A DNA stretch of 64,000 nucleotides from an uncultured Rhodoblastus sp. (GTDB lineage Bacteria > Pseudomonadota > Alphaproteobacteria > Rhizobiales > Beijerinckiaceae), in NCBI RefSeq assembly GCF_903903185.1, contig NZ_CAIUXT010000036.1, positions 1 to 64,000 of the forward strand, given 5' to 3'. The position numbers and the translations under genes are program-made. Below are positions 1 through 12,400 of this stretch, piece by piece. How positions within the stretch are numbered: position 1 is the first letter of the stretch; the number at the start of each line of letters is the position of its first letter. The notes under the pieces were generated by a model. That model did no database searches, had not been told where the DNA came from, and saw only the letters and a program-made list of their open reading frames with translations.

Positions 1-420
1 ACCGAAACCGCCAGCGGGTCGGACGGGTCGGTCAGGGTGATGGCCGTCACATGCGCGTTGGCCTGAAGCGCGTCGAGCGCTCCCGCAACCGCCGCCGCGC
101 TGCCGGTCACCGCGAGGCTGTAGCCGTTGGTCAACTCGCCCAGCGCCCCGGCGTCGCTTGTCAGGTGCGCGAGCGAAACCGCCAGCGGGTCGGACGGGTC
201 GGTCAGGGTGATCGCCGTCACGTGCGGGTTGGCCTGCAAGGCGTCGAGGTTGGCGGCGACGTGGGCCGCCGTGTCTTGAATCACAATCGCGTAGCTGGCG
301 TTGGCGATCTTGCCGAGCGCCGTCGTATCGCCGAGCCCCTGCGCCGCGGTCAGCGTCAGCACGGGCGTTCCCGAGTCGGTCAGCGTGATCGCGTCAAGGT
401 GCGAGTCGGCGTTGAGCGTA
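1..420 (-). repeat. 57-residue tandem repeats inside the giant gene (171-bp period)
   Basis: The DNA at 3-60 recurs almost exactly at 174-231, a period of 171 bases or 57 codons. A third, more diverged copy lies near 345-410. The encoded unit carries the motif HVTAITLTDPSDPLAVS. The third copy reads LDAITLTDSGTPVLTL. Units of this kind are common near the ends of very large alphaproteobacterial surface proteins. The array runs off the window, so the copy number is unknown. Confidence 0.85.
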
Positions 421-3400
421 TCGAAGATCGTCGAGACTTTGGCGGCCGAGTCCGTGATGTTGAACCCGGCCGGTGCGGCGTCAGCCGCCGAAGGATCGGC
501 GACGTATTGCGCGACAGTCAGATCGTGAGAGGGCGAGACGACCGTTATCTGCAAGGGCGCGGAAGCGGGCGAGACGACGCCGGCGCCATTGACGGCTGTC
601 GCCGTCAACGTCTGGAGGCCATAGGGCAGCGTCGTGGTGCTTATGCTCCAAAGGCCAGTGATCGCGTCGGCCACGGCGGTTCCAACGACATTCGCGCCAT
701 CGTAGAGGGTGACATTCGCGCCGGGATCGGCGGCGCCGGTTATGGTCGGCGTTATGTCGGCCGTAACATTGGTCGAAGATCCCTGCTGCGAGGACGGGGA
801 CAAGGCCAAGCCTGTCGGCGCCACCGTACCGACTTCGATTGTCGCGTCGGCGGTGTCGTGGGCGGCCTCCTGATTGCCGGCGTTATCGACCGCCTGCGAA
901 TAGAAGGCGTAAACGTGACCGAGATCGCCGTGGAACAGCGCATTGGCGCGGGTTGTGTCGTTGAGCCAGGCGGTTTGCGATCCGCCGTCCTCCGAGACGA
1001 AAATCGTGTAGGAGCCTATGCCGGAACCGGCCGCATCGTCCTGGCCGGACCAGGAAACTTCGAAGGTCGCCGTCGCCGATTGCGGCGGAAGGGCCTCGAC
1101 GATGCTGGTCGGGGCGACCGAATCCACGGTGTCGGTGACGATCGGCGTGTCGATGGGACCATTGGTGTCGAATATGACCTGAGCCTGAGCCGAAATCGTG
1201 GTTCCGGTCGGATCGGAGGCCTTGGCCTTCACCGTATAGGAAACGAAGCCTTCGCCATCGCCATAGGAATTGTCGACGGGCAGCAGTCCAAGCTGCGGAT
1301 CGGTCGGAGGGACGCCGGTCGCCGGATCGATGGTCTGGAAGGTCCAGGTCACGAGGCCGGTCTGGACATTGACGCCGGCCGTGACCTGGACGTCATAGCC
1401 CTTGGTCGCCGAATAATCGAGCAGGCCGCTATAGAACGGGCTCGCGCCGGGCAGGCTGGTGGTGAGATTGTCGAAACCAAAGCCGGTCAGGCGGAAGGTG
1501 CGCCAATCCAGACTTGAGTCGAGCTGCTGGGTGACGGTGACCGCCTGAGCGGGCGCGCTCGCCGTCTTCGAGTTTTCGAAATCGATCGTATAGGAGAGCG
1601 GAGCGCCGGCGGCGACGAAGTTTTGTGCGCCATAGGCGGTCGGGCCGATGATCTCGTTCGGATCGACGGACTGGACCGGGAGAATCGGCGTCACGCCAAA
1701 CAGACTGCCAAGCCCGTTGATGATGGGGATGATAACATTTTCGCCCAAGGATAAGGTATAGGTGTAACTGGTGTTGACGTTGCCGCCGAGCCCCGGCGTC
1801 GAAATGCCGCCGGCGCCGCCGACAGGCTTGCCCGTCGCCGGGTTTATGATCAAGGTGCCGGCGCCGGCGAGGGCGGTCACTTCCGCATTATAGCTCTGGC
1901 CCTTGAAGCCGCTGTAGGGACGGCTGTCGTAGCCGCCTTGCAGGGTCGCGCCGGCCCCGTAGCCGGCGCCTGCCTGCGGCGCGACATAGGTGCCAATGTC
2001 CGGCAGGCCATATGCATTATTGTTCGTGATAACGACGCCGAAGCCCAAGCCGAATCCAACGCCCAAATAAACACCGCCGCCGCCCCCGACGAAAAGCTCG
2101 TCCTTCCCAAGGGGGTCGACGGCGTAGGTGACGTCGTTCGAGACATAGGAATAGGCATTGGCGCCTCCCGCCAATCCGGTCGGATCCGGCGAAGTGAAGC
2201 GCCCGGTCGCCGGATCGTAAACGCGCACGCCCAGGGCGACGAGCCCATCGCGGGTGGTCGCATCGCCGCTGAGACCGGCATATTGGAACGGATTGGCGAC
2301 GCTGCCGGTCGAAGACAACAGCGTTCCAAATGGCGTGTAGGCATAGGTGTCGACCAGCGCGCCGCCGGCGCCGCTGAGGCTGGTGACATTCCCGAGGATG
2401 TCGCCGTTGTAGTAATAAGTGGCGCCGCCCGCGCTCAGGGCCGCAAGGCCATTGCCGTAATCATAGGTGGCGGTAACCTGGCCGGAAGAATTATATACCT
2501 GGGCGATCGAGGCCAGAGGCCCGGTCGCGGCGGAGTAGAGCGCCAGCGGATCGGTGACGTAGGTGCTGGTGACGCCATTGACGGTCTCCGACGCGCGATT
2601 GCCGAGCGCATCATAGCCATAGGTCGTGACCGTTCCATCCGGAGCGGCGACCGAAGTCAGCTTGTTCTGCGAATTATAGCCATAGCTGGTGATCTGGCCG
2701 CCGGCATTGCTCGAAACAAGATCGCCGTCGGCATTGTAGGAATAGATCGTCCCATTGGCCGAAGTATATTGGTTGAGGCCATTGGTTAAATAATTGGTCA
2801 CCTCGCCATTGAAGATGGTTTGGGTGCGATTGCCCGCCGCGTCATATTTATAGGTCAGATCCTGATTGGCGATCGAGGCGGTGGTCGAGGCGAACACCGC
2901 ATGGACCAGTTGCCCCGCGGAATCGTAGGAATAGGTCCAGGCGCCATCTTGCGACGCGACGCTGACCGGCTGGCCATCGGCATTATAGGTATAATTCAGC
3001 GAGCTGGTGACGGCATGGCTGGCGTCATAGGTCACGATGCTCGTGACATTGCCGTTGCTGTTGTAGCTATAGGCCGCGCTGGCCCCATTGCCTTCGGTTT
3101 CGCCGGTGAACCGGCCGGCGGAATCATAGCTGTAACTGGCGATGGAATGGCCGGAGCCGTCGGTCAGCGAGATCAGCTGGCCGGCGGAATTATAGGCGAA
3201 ATTCTCGATCGAACCGTCCGGCTCGACGCGCTGGATCTCCTGCCCCGCCGCGTTATAGCCATAGGATTCGACCCGGCCTTGCGGATCGGTGATGCTGGCA
3301 AGCGCGCCGGCCGCATTATAGGTATAATGCGTGACGCCGCCGTCGGTCGCCGTCGAAGAGATCATCTCGCCGACAGCATTATAGGAATAGTGCTCAGACG

Positions 3401-6400
3401 TTCCGTCGCTGAAATTCTGCGAGGTCAGTTCGCCGGCCACATTATAGGCGTAGCTCGTGGTCTGACCTCTCGCATTGGTCGTCGATATCAGCAGGCCCGA
3501 GGCCGAATAGGCGGCGGAAGAGCCGCTGCCATCGTCATAGACGATCCCGATCAGGTCGCCGGCGGAATTATAGCTGTAATTCGTCGTATTGCCGTCCTGA
3601 TCGGTGAAGCTCGCAATCTTGCTCGTCCCGCCGACATAAGTAACCTTGGCCGTTCCGCCATTGGGATCGGTGTAAGAGGTCAGATTACCGCGTGCGTCGT
3701 AACCAAATTTATATTTCTCGCCGTTCGGCGTGACGAACGAGGTAATGTCGCCGAGCGCGTCGTAGCTGAATTGCGTGACGCCGCCTTGCGCATTCTGGAC
3801 TTCCGCAACCTGACCATTTGTTCCGTAAATCAGAGTGGCCGCGTCGCCGGAAGCATTCGCTTCGGTGACGACGCCGGTCGCCCCATAAGTGAAGGTGAGC
3901 GGATTTGAACCGTTTGCGCCGGATTCGCCGGACAGGTCGCCCAAGGCGTCATAGGTGAAGTTCTGTTGCGAGCCGTCGGAGCCGGCCACCTGCGTCAAGG
4001 CGTTGTGGCGGTAGGGATTGCTGCTGTTGTCGTAGGAATAGGTGGTCGTTCCCTCGGGGCCGCTGGCCGAAAGCAGCAGCGACCCGGTGGAATCGTAACT
4101 GTAGGTCGCGGTCTGGCCTTGCGAATCCGTGGCGCTGGTGATGCGGCCCGCGGCGTTTGTGGTAAAAGCCAGCGATTGGCCGATGGAATCCTGCACCCCG
4201 GCGATGACGCCGTTGGCGTCGTAAGTCACGGTAATCTTGTAGCCGCTGGAATTGCTTATGGTTCCGATCTGACCGTCGAGGCGGAAGGTTTCGACCGTTC
4301 CATTGGCTTTTGTCAGCACATATTGGCCGCTGACCTCAGTGAGGACGGAGGAATCGCCCGAAGCGGCGGTGAAGGAACCGGCGCCGGCGGCGGTGAAAAA
4401 TTCGTCGCCCTGTGGCGAGACGATCGTGACGTCGCCCGACGCATCGGTCACCGCATCGACGCCATAGGTGAAGGACCAGCCGTCGCCGAAAGCGCCGGCG
4501 GCGTTGCGCGTGAGGAAATCCGACGAATAGCTGCGGCTCAGGGTCAGATCGAGCCTCTGGCCGGTCGTCGAAAGATCGGTCGCCCTGGAGAGCGTGACCT
4601 GGGTCAGCGTGCCTTCCGCGCGGTTCAGCTCATAGGCGAGAAGCGCGCCAAGATCGTCGGTGGTCTGGCCGATGGCGCTGAGCGTGGTGGCGTCCTGCGA
4701 CAAAGCGTCGATCAGGCTTTGCGCGGTCGAACCGAGTTGCGCCTTGAAACGGCCCCGGATGAGGTTCCAATCGGCGGAATCCACGGCGGCGGGCTGCGAC
4801 GAGGAGTCGAACGACGACCAGTCTATGGCGGCGCTGGAGCCTTGCAGCACGCCCAGGCTCAGATTCATGGTGATGAATTGGGCGTATTTGAAATAGCCGT
4901 GGAACGTATAGGAGACGGTTTCGGTCGCGCCGGGCTGGAGAATTCCGGCCGGGCCGCCGCTCTGGGTGATGCCGTCGATCGAGATTTCCGACGCGCCGAT
5001 CAGGCCGACGGCGCCAGGAATGAAATTGGCGTTGGACGCCTTCAGATCGAGGATCGGCGCGGCGATGTCGGTTTGGCCGACATTGGAGTAGGAGATCGTG
5101 ACGACGCCGTTCTGCGTGCCGGGCAGTCCGTCCGGCGAATCATGGGTGTGCAATTGCGCCGGCGCGACGAGGCTGACGGCGAGTTTGCCCGCCGGCCCGC
5201 CGGTGACCGTAAAGGCGTTTTTCAGCGTCGCGCTGTTGGCGGCGTCCTCTGTTTCGACATTATAGGCGCCGGTCGCGACGCCGTGCAGGTCGAATGTCGC
5301 CCAAAGTTCGCCGCTGTTGACCCATTGAACATGGGTCGCAGTGGCGACGACATCGCCCTTGGAATCCGTCAGCTCCACTTTTTCGTTGGCGTTGAAGTGC
5401 GCGCCGTCGACGGTGATCGTGACGTCGCCGACGTTGCTGCCCACGTTGGGCGACACCGATGTGATGGAATAGGGAACCGTATTGGCGGTGATACTGTAGT
5501 TCTCGCTGCCGCCTGCGCTTTCGCGCAGCATCACGTAATAGGTACCCGCCTGGGTTTCCCGCAGAACGGCGGTCGGATCTTGCGATAGCGGAATTTTCGA
5601 CGTGGCGTCGAACTGGCCGATGGTCGGCGTCTGGCCGTAGGACACGTAAATGTCGTTGGCCGCGTTCGAGGCCGAGCCGGTCATGGACAGATCGACCACC
5701 TGGCCGGCGCCGACGGTGAACTGGTAATAGACCGCTCCACCCGCCGACAGGCTGCCGGTCGCCGGCGTTCCCAGCGTGAGTGTCGGCACGCCGACCGCAA
5801 TTTCGTCCGAGGATGCGCGCGTCTTGTTGGACTGGTCGGTTTCCGGCTGGGCGTTGTATACGTCGCTGCGGACGATGACGTAATAATTGCCGGCTGCAAC
5901 GCCCGGCAGCGTCGTGGCGAGCGTGGCGGTGTAGGAGCTGTTGCCGGCTATGCCGCCGCTATGGTTCACCGTGCCGAGCAGAGGGGCGCTGACGTTCCAG
6001 ACGCCGGTGGTCGACAGATAGAGGCGATCCACCCAGCTTTCGCCGGAGGCGCCCGATCCCAGATTATTGACCGTATAGGAGACCGAAACCGGCTGTCCGG
6101 TGGACGCCGTCTGCGGAACGCTGATAGCGCCGACGCTGAGCAAGGTCGAATTGGGGCTGTCGCCTGCCGGCGGCAGCGAAATCTGGATCGGCGAAGCCGA
6201 GTCGGCGATATTGCCGGAACGGCTCGGTTCGTTGAGCGCATCGCCATTATCGGCGGAGACAATGACGTAGTAGGAACCGCTGATTCCGCTTGGCAAGGTG
6301 AAATTCTGGGTATAGGTCGCGGTCCCGCCGCTCGCCAGCACCGCGCCGTGATCGAGATAGCCAAGCGCGATGGTCGTCCCGCCGCCCAGCGTCGGGCTGG

Positions 6401-9400
6401 TCGAAAGATAGACCTCGTCGTACCAGTGAACCAGGGTTGGTGTCGGATCGCCCGAATTGGTCAGTGTCCAGGACACGGCGACGGATTGGCCGCTCACGCC
6501 CGCGGTCGGCGCCGTGACGCCGGACGTCGTCAGTTCGGGATGATTGCTCGCGCCGCTCGTTCCCTGTGACGACTGGGCGGTGATTTGCGTCGTCGCGGAG
6601 GCTGAATCGTCGTTGGGATTGCTTTCCGCGACCGAGCTGTTGCGATTGGTGGTCACCACATAGCTATAGGTTCCGGTCGGCAGTCCCGCCGGCAGCGTGA
6701 ATGTCCCCTGCGTGCTGTAGGAGGCGCCGGAGGCCAGAACGCCGCTATGGGCGACAGAGCCGAGGTAATTATAGGTCGGCCCGGTCAAATAGACCGAATC
6801 CGTCCAGGCGCCGCTGTCGGTGGCGCCGGCGCCGGTATTGGACACCGTCCAGTTGAGCGTGACCTGGTCGCCGGCCGTGTCGCTGGTCGGAGCGGTCAGG
6901 CTCGTGACCCGCAGATTGGGCAGAGGCGCAATAACGATGCTCTGGCCCGCCGAGGCGGAATCGGCATAGCTCGACTGCGGAACCGTATGGCCGGAATCGG
7001 CGACGACGAACAATGTATAGGCGCCGCCAAGTGTATTCGGCAGGTTGACCGCCACGTTCCGGATGTAATCCTGACCGCCGAAAAGCGCCTTGGAATTATA
7101 GTTGCTTCCAACGACGATATTATCGGAAGCGCCGAGCACGCCACTCGCCGACAACACGATGCTGTCGACCCACGAAGTGACGCCCGTATCGCCGCCGCCT
7201 TGATTCTGGATTTCATAGGAGACCAGAATCTGATGGCCGGCCTCGGCGGTCGCCGGCGCCGAGACATTCCCGGCGACGAGATCGACGGCGTTGAAGTTGA
7301 CGTTGATGGGCCCGCCGACGACCGTGCTGTCATTGTGCGTCAGTTCGAACACCTGATTGTAGGAATCCGTCTTGACGATGACGTAATAGCCGCCGAACAG
7401 GCTGTTGGACAACGTGTAGTTTTGCGCGACGGTATAGGATTGTCCGGCCGCCAGAACGCCGTAATGTACGTTGGTCGCCAATAATTGCGACGTGGTATTG
7501 AGGGTCGGCTGGGCAGACAGATAGACGGAATCGTACCAGTAGCTGTTGGGCGTCGCGGTCGCGCCGTCGTTGGTCACCGTATAGGACAGGGCCAGCTGAT
7601 GGCCGGTGACGGCGCCTTTCGGCAAAGCGCCGAGGGTCGGCACAAGATCCGGCGGCGGAGTCAGATTGACCTGAACCGTGGCCGAACCGGCGTAGGATTG
7701 GGGATTGCCGACTTCATAGACCTGCTGGTTGGCGTTGGCGACGACAAAGAACGTCTCCGTGCCGCTGACGCCGATCGGCAGGTTGAAAGTCGCGGATTCC
7801 TTGTAGCTGCCGCCCGCCGGCACAACGGCGCTGGAATTGGTGACGGTCGCCACCACCTTGGCGGTGGAATCGAGCAGTCCGTCCGTGGACAGAAGAACCT
7901 GATCGGTCCATGTCGCCACGCCGGTCGAAGCCGAGCCGGCGTTGGTTACCGTCCAGCTCAAAGTCAGCGGCTGGCCCGAGAAGGCCTGGGCCGGGGCGAT
8001 GACATTCTCGACCTCGAGAAGCGGCGTCGGCGATGCATTGACCTGGAAGGAGGAGGAGGCGAGAGCATTATTGCCGCTGGCGCCAGGACCTTCCTTCTGC
8101 TGGCCGCCGCCATCCGCCGCGACGATGATGTAATAGGGCCCGGACAGGCCCTGGGGCAGCGTGACGGCGACGCTGTTTCCATAGCTCCCGCCCCGAGCGA
8201 GATAGGAGGGATTCGCCACGCTCGCCAGCAGAATGGCGCTGGTGTCGAGGGTGCGATTCAGCGACAGATAGACTTTGTCGGTCCAGTAGGGCGTCGTGGT
8301 CGCGCTCGCGCCGATATTGGAGACCACCCAGGAAACCTGGGTCTGCTGGCCGGAGAAGGCCGTGGTCGGCGGCGTGACCGAGGTGACGACAAGATCGGGG
8401 TAGAGCACGGGAGCGATAATGGTCGGCGTGGCGGCGAAACCGTCCTTGCTGCTCGAACCGGGATTTTCCTTGACCTGATTATAATTGTCGGCGTCGACGA
8501 CGAACCAGCCGGCGCCACTGTAACTGCTCGGGAGCGTGACAATTTCCGTCCGGGTTTCGGAAGCGCCGGCGGCCAGAGAGCCATTGAAGGCGAAGGAGCC
8601 GACCAGGACTTGATTGTCGCCCTGGGCGTCGGAGGCGAGATAGACCGAATCGGTCCAGGGCCCGATGGCGGCGGCGTCGCCCTGGTTGGTGACCGTCCAG
8701 CTCACCACCGCCTGCTGGCCGGCGGAGGCTGTCGCCGGCGCGCCGATGCTGCTGACCACCAGTTCAGGCGCGAGGGGATAGGATATGGCTGTCGGCGTCG
8801 GCGACACGCTCTGCTTGCTCGGCGCGGCCGAACTCTCGGTATTGTTGACATCGGCCCTGACGACGAAATATTCGGCGCCCGTTATCGTCCAGGGCAAAGT
8901 GAACGTCGCGGATTCCGCCTGCGAACCGCCGGCGGCCAAATTGCCGGCGACCGAGACCGCGCCGAGATAGACGAGATTGTCGCCTTGCGCGTCCGAGGCG
9001 AGATAGACGGCATCCGTCCAGGAGCCGGCGGCGGTGGTGTCGCCGCTGTTGGAATCGATCCAGCTCAAAGTGACGGCATTGCCGGCGAGGGCCTTGGACG
9101 GCGCGGAAATGGCGCTGACGGTGAGAATGGGCGGCGCGATGACATTGGCTGTGATGGTCAGGGTTTGCGCCGTCAGCGCCGCCGAATAGCCGCTCGGATT
9201 TGAACCGGTGGAAGTGAGCGTGATGGTTTCGCTGAACGAGCCGATCTGCGATGTCGAAAGCGTGACGTAACCATAGCCATAACCGTAGCCGCTCGATTGC
9301 TGCGCCCCGATGCCGCTGAAGCCGCCAAAGTAAGAATTGTTGAAGGCGCTGCTGGCGTTGCCGATGGAATATTGACCGGACAGGAAGTCGGCCGGGCCGC

Positions 9401-12400
9401 TGGCGGCGTTGAACGCTCCGACATAGAAGCTCGGCGCATTCGTGCCCTGGGCCAAATTGCCGAGATTGATCGTCCAATTGGCGCCGTTTTGCGCCAAGGC
9501 GGCCGCGCCAAAGGTGGTTCCAAAGGTGGTGAAGGCCGGCGCGGCGTAATTGTCCACCACGACGTTGACCGGAACGCTCGTCTGGCCCAGCGGAGTCTGG
9601 CCGAGCGTATCGATTCCGGTTCCGTCGCTGGTCAGCGCGAACAGGGCCGAACCGCTCTCGTAACCCACCGCCGCGGTGGAGAAATTCACGATCAGCTTCG
9701 AGGAATCGGCGGCGCCGGGGGCGAGCGCCACGGCGCCGGAATCCGAGATCAGGGCGCCGGTCACTCCGACCGCCGTGGCGATCAGATTTTCCGAATAGCC
9801 ATCCGCCGGATCGGCGTTGCTTATCGTCAGCGCCTCCGAGCCGGGATCGCCGACATGGACATAAGCGGTGGCTGGCGTGGAAATTTGCGGTTTGGCGAGG
9901 CGATAGACATTGCCGGAAAGGGCGAGTTCCTGGGAAGGCAGCGGTGTCTTGGCGCCGGAAACCGTTCCGTCGGAAGTGAACTGGATTTGAACCGTTCCGC
10001 TCTTGGCGCCGGCGCTGGTGTCGTCCACGCCGACGGCAATGGCGCTGGAACTGGACTGGCCAGGCGCCAGCGAGACGATCGAACCGGCGCCATAGGCCGC
10101 GCCCGTGCTCGCCCCGATGCCGACATTGAGCCCGTCGATGGGATTGCCTGTCGGATTATTGGCGATGGCGAGCGTGATCTTGTCGGTCTGGACTGTCGTG
10201 ACGTGAGCGTCGGCGAGGACCAGGCTATTACCCGTTCCGACGGGAGTTAAGATCGCGGGGTGGGCGAGGTTGGTCGTGTTCAGCGCCAGGAACAGGTCGC
10301 TGCCATGGGCGCCGTCGCCCTGGATGTTGACGACGACGCCGCTCAGCAGCGCGCCGCCGGGGCCGGTGACATTGGCGAAGTCGATGCTGCCGCCGCCGGC
10401 GAGATTGACGGTCAAGTCGGTCCCGACCAGCGAATAGCCGGTAACGCTTGCATCGGCGAGATCGATCGTGTCGCCGATCTGCAGGCCGGTAATGGCGGCG
10501 CCGGCGGCGGCGAAAGCGGCCGAGTTGTCGAGTTTCAGCACGCCCTGGGCGCCGGCGAAGGCCACTTGCGCCGTATCGCCGGCGCCAAGCTCCAGCGTCG
10601 CGCCATTGTCGATCAGCAATATGCCGGAACCGCTGACCGCGCCGGCAAGATTGACCTTCCCGCCCGCCACTTCGAGTACGCCGGAATCGTTCACCGCGCC
10701 GGCGAAGGTCATGGCCGCGCCGCCGCCAAGGCCCAGCTGAAGCTTCGCGCCGCTGTCGATCACCAGGTTGCCGGAGCCTGAAACCACGCCCGATATGGCG
10801 AGCGTTCCGCCCGCCGCTTCGATCCGACCGAGATCGTTGACCGCGCCCGCGATGGAGCCGGCGCCCGTAATGTTCGCGCCGTTTTCGACCGTGATCAGGG
10901 CGTCGGACAGACTTCCCCCGGCAAGGACGATGGCGCCGAAATCGTCGAGATTATTCAAAGCGGCGAAAGTGGCGCCGGAATCGAGTTCGAGCCGCCCGCC
11001 GGCGGCGATGGCGTTCAGGGTCTGGTTCAGGTTGGCGACATTGGCGCCGGCGCCGCCGAGCACGACATTGGCGGCGAGAGTCGTAATCGTCGGATAGCCG
11101 GCAATCACGACACTCGAATTGGCCAGGGCTTCATATGCGCCGCCGATCAATGCGCCGGAAACGAGATTGGCGAAATTCGGCGCCCCGATATAGGCGACGC
11201 CGCCATTGCTGGCTTCGACCACGCCCTTGTTCAAGAATCCGGTCGGCTCGACGTAGAGCCAGCCGCCACTGGCGTCGATCAGACCGCGATTGATGATGAG
11301 TTGCTGGCCCTGGCCGTTCCAGTTGTCGGCAATGACGCCATTGCCCTGAACCGTAACGCCGGCGTCGATCGTATAGGCCTGCAGCATCTGGACGCGCACG
11401 CCATCGTAATATTGATCCGCCCCCGAAACCGTCACGCTGAGCGTATTGGCGCCGTTGACCAGGCCATTCTGCTGGTCGAGCAGAAACAAGGAGCCGCTGC
11501 TGTAATTGCCGCCGCTGGCGACCTGCTTGCCGTTGAGCGAGACATAGCCAGATTCGTCGATATAGAACAGGCCGGCCAGAATTTCGTCCGTCGCATTGGC
11601 GACGTTGAAGCTCGTGGTGAACGTGTAGGGCGCCGCAGGCTGATAGACGCCGTCGTTGACGCCGATCCAGCCGGACGTGGCATTATCTGCGGCCCAGTAA
11701 TAATAGAGATTGGTCGACTCGGAGCCGTTGATCGCGCCGTCGCTGAGGACCGCGGCCGGCGCGCCATTGACCGTCCAGTTCGGATCGCCTGAGCCGCCGG
11801 GCAGATTGCCGTTATCGGTATTGAGCGGCGAGGCGACCCGGACTCCCCCCGCGAGGTACAAGTTCGAATTGGTCAGCGTCACATTATTGACGAGATCGCT
11901 ATAGCCATCGAGCGTCACCTGGGCATTGACAACCTTGATCTCGCCGGGATTGACCCCTGCGGCGTCCGTGACCGTCGCGCCATTGGCGAGGCGGATGAAG
12001 CCATTGCTGACCGTCAGGCCGCCCTTGATTTCAACGTTGGAGTACAGATTGGCGCTGTTCCAGGGCAGGGAGACTCCGCCGCCGACAAGGGTTCCATTCT
12101 CGATCGCGCCGCCATTCAAGTAGAGACCCTGGAACGCGCCCTGGGACGTATCCAGCGTCTCGCCCGCGAGATCGAGCGTTCCGGTCAGCTGGAGGGATCC
12201 GCCCGTGCGCTGGATCGTCCCCAGTTCCGGCAAGGTGACGGTCCCGGTGAGGTTGACCGCGCTGTTTGTCGCGACGATCGTTCCGAGATTGGTGAAGGGG
12301 CCAGCGAGCGTCAGCGTCGAATTGATCACCGTGATCGCGCCATCGGCCTCGTTGGTCCAGCTGCCGCCATTGCCGCCGATTTGCAGCGTAGCGCCGTTGG

